From: Paraburkholderia youngii
GTDB taxonomy: Bacteria; Pseudomonadota; Gammaproteobacteria; Burkholderiales; Burkholderiaceae
Reading direction: 5' to 3'
Length of the DNA: 64,000 bases
Assembly (NCBI RefSeq): GCF_013366925.1
Contig: NZ_JAALDK010000001.1
Coordinates: 4,767,165-4,831,164 of the forward strand
Both the position numbers and the translations under genes were made by a program. Shown here piece by piece: positions 63,531 to 64,000 of this stretch (positions are counted from its first letter, which is position 1; every line of letters starts with the position of its first letter). The notes beneath the pieces were generated by a model. That model searched no databases. It was not told where the DNA came from and was given only the letters and a program-made list of their open reading frames with translations.

Positions 63531-64000
63531 ATGCCCAAACGCGCCGAACCGAAGTCCGAAGTCGTATTTCGCGTTGCCAAACCGCGCGAGCGCCCTTACC
63601 TGCTCTCAGACGGGAACGGGCTTGCCTTACGCATCTGGCCGGACGGAAGCAAAACGTGGCTGCTCCGTTATCGCCGCCCAAGTACCGGGAAGGAGAACTT
63701 TCTCAGTCTTGGTCGCTATCCCGAAGTTGCACTCGTCGACGCGCGCAAGGCGGCTGCGGTCACGCGTAGTCTCGTGCGTGATGGTACTGATCCGGTCGAG
63801 CACCGCAGAGCCGAAGCCGCTGCACGCAAACGCGCCGCTGAAGGAGCGTTCCATCTCGTCGCAGAGAACTGGCTCGCGTTCAAGCGCAAGGAGTGGGCCG
63901 ACGAGACTTACCGCAAAGCGGAGTTCGTAGTTCGGCAATACCTGATCCCGCCACTACGCAACAAGCCCATTTCGACGCTCGCGACATCGGAAGTCAAACC
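63531..64000 (+). CDS. Tyrosine integrase, P4-like (partial)
   Basis: The first 156 codons of an integrase run off the window end. The arm-binding domain is typical of tRNA-targeting P4-type integrases (FRVAKPRERPYLLSDGNGLA, SKTWLLRYRRP, GRYPEVALVDARKAA). The core-binding domain begins near residue 100 (AFHLVAENWLAFKRKEW). The catalytic domain with the Arg and Tyr lies beyond the window. It follows tRNA-Leu copy 2 by 155 bases and marks the left end of a genomic island or prophage. Confidence 0.92.
   Translation, partial: MPKRAEPKSEVVFRVAKPRERPYLLSDGNGLALRIWPDGSKTWLLRYRRPSTGKENFLSLGRYPEVALVDARKAAAVTRSLVRDGTDPVEHRRAEAAARKRAAEGAFHLVAENWLAFKRKEWADETYRKAEFVVRQYLIPPLRNKPISTLATSEVK

Overview
The window is high-GC DNA of a betaproteobacterium, most probably Paraburkholderia or Burkholderia. 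This rests on gene content and protein character: cysB-cysAWT-sbp, tandem LexA boxes at lexA, aat-bpt-pyrD, an ssuDCB-mop operon, and a wcaJ-type priming transferase behind a Crp-like regulator. No database was searched, so names rest on motifs and recall of families. Most of the window reads as ordinary chromosome, with a genomic island beginning at the right edge.

Layout. 75-6387: asparaginase, CysB and the sulfate importer operon sbp-cysT-cysW-cysA, all on minus. 6657-11170: lexA under two LexA boxes, small proteins, a universal stress protein and a NodIJ-like ABC exporter. 11218-18731: LysR regulator and M20 peptidase, aldo/keto reductase, small proteins, a sulfotransferase remnant and dusA. 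18820-20634: tRNA-His and small, mostly secreted proteins. 20681-24045: ssuDCB with a Mop protein (sulfonate use). 24570-30839: acyl-CoA hydrolase, TetR and its divergent NAD(P)-dependent enzyme, small proteins, an SMR transporter. 31061-36492: initiator tRNA, a Nudix hydrolase, both N-degron transferases (aat, bpt), pyrD and two parts of an amino-acid ABC importer. 36525-38479: a Gfo/Idh/MocA oxidoreductase and a FadR-type regulator.

38818-56613 is the most unusual part. A translationally coupled run encodes a carrier protein, an acyl-CoA dehydrogenase-like flavoprotein, a seryl-tRNA-synthetase-like amino acid:[carrier protein] ligase with its zinc ligands in register, a DUF1839-like protein and a GH2 mannosidase-like enzyme. 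Around it lie a GNAT protein, a Wzx-type flippase, a two-domain alpha/beta hydrolase and a fusion of a mannose-1-phosphate guanylyltransferase-like domain with a flavin-reductase-like domain. After a sigma-54-type promoter come a Crp-like regulator, a WcaJ-type priming transferase and a GT4 glycosyltransferase. I infer a pathway that activates an amino acid on a carrier protein, modifies it and attaches it to a surface glycan or glycolipid. The product is unknown.

57047-62552 holds rpiA, an RNase A-like toxin with its overlapping CdiI-like immunity gene, rlmB and rnr. The window ends with two nearly identical tRNA-Leu(CAG) genes and the start of a tyrosine integrase, marking the left end of an integrated element.
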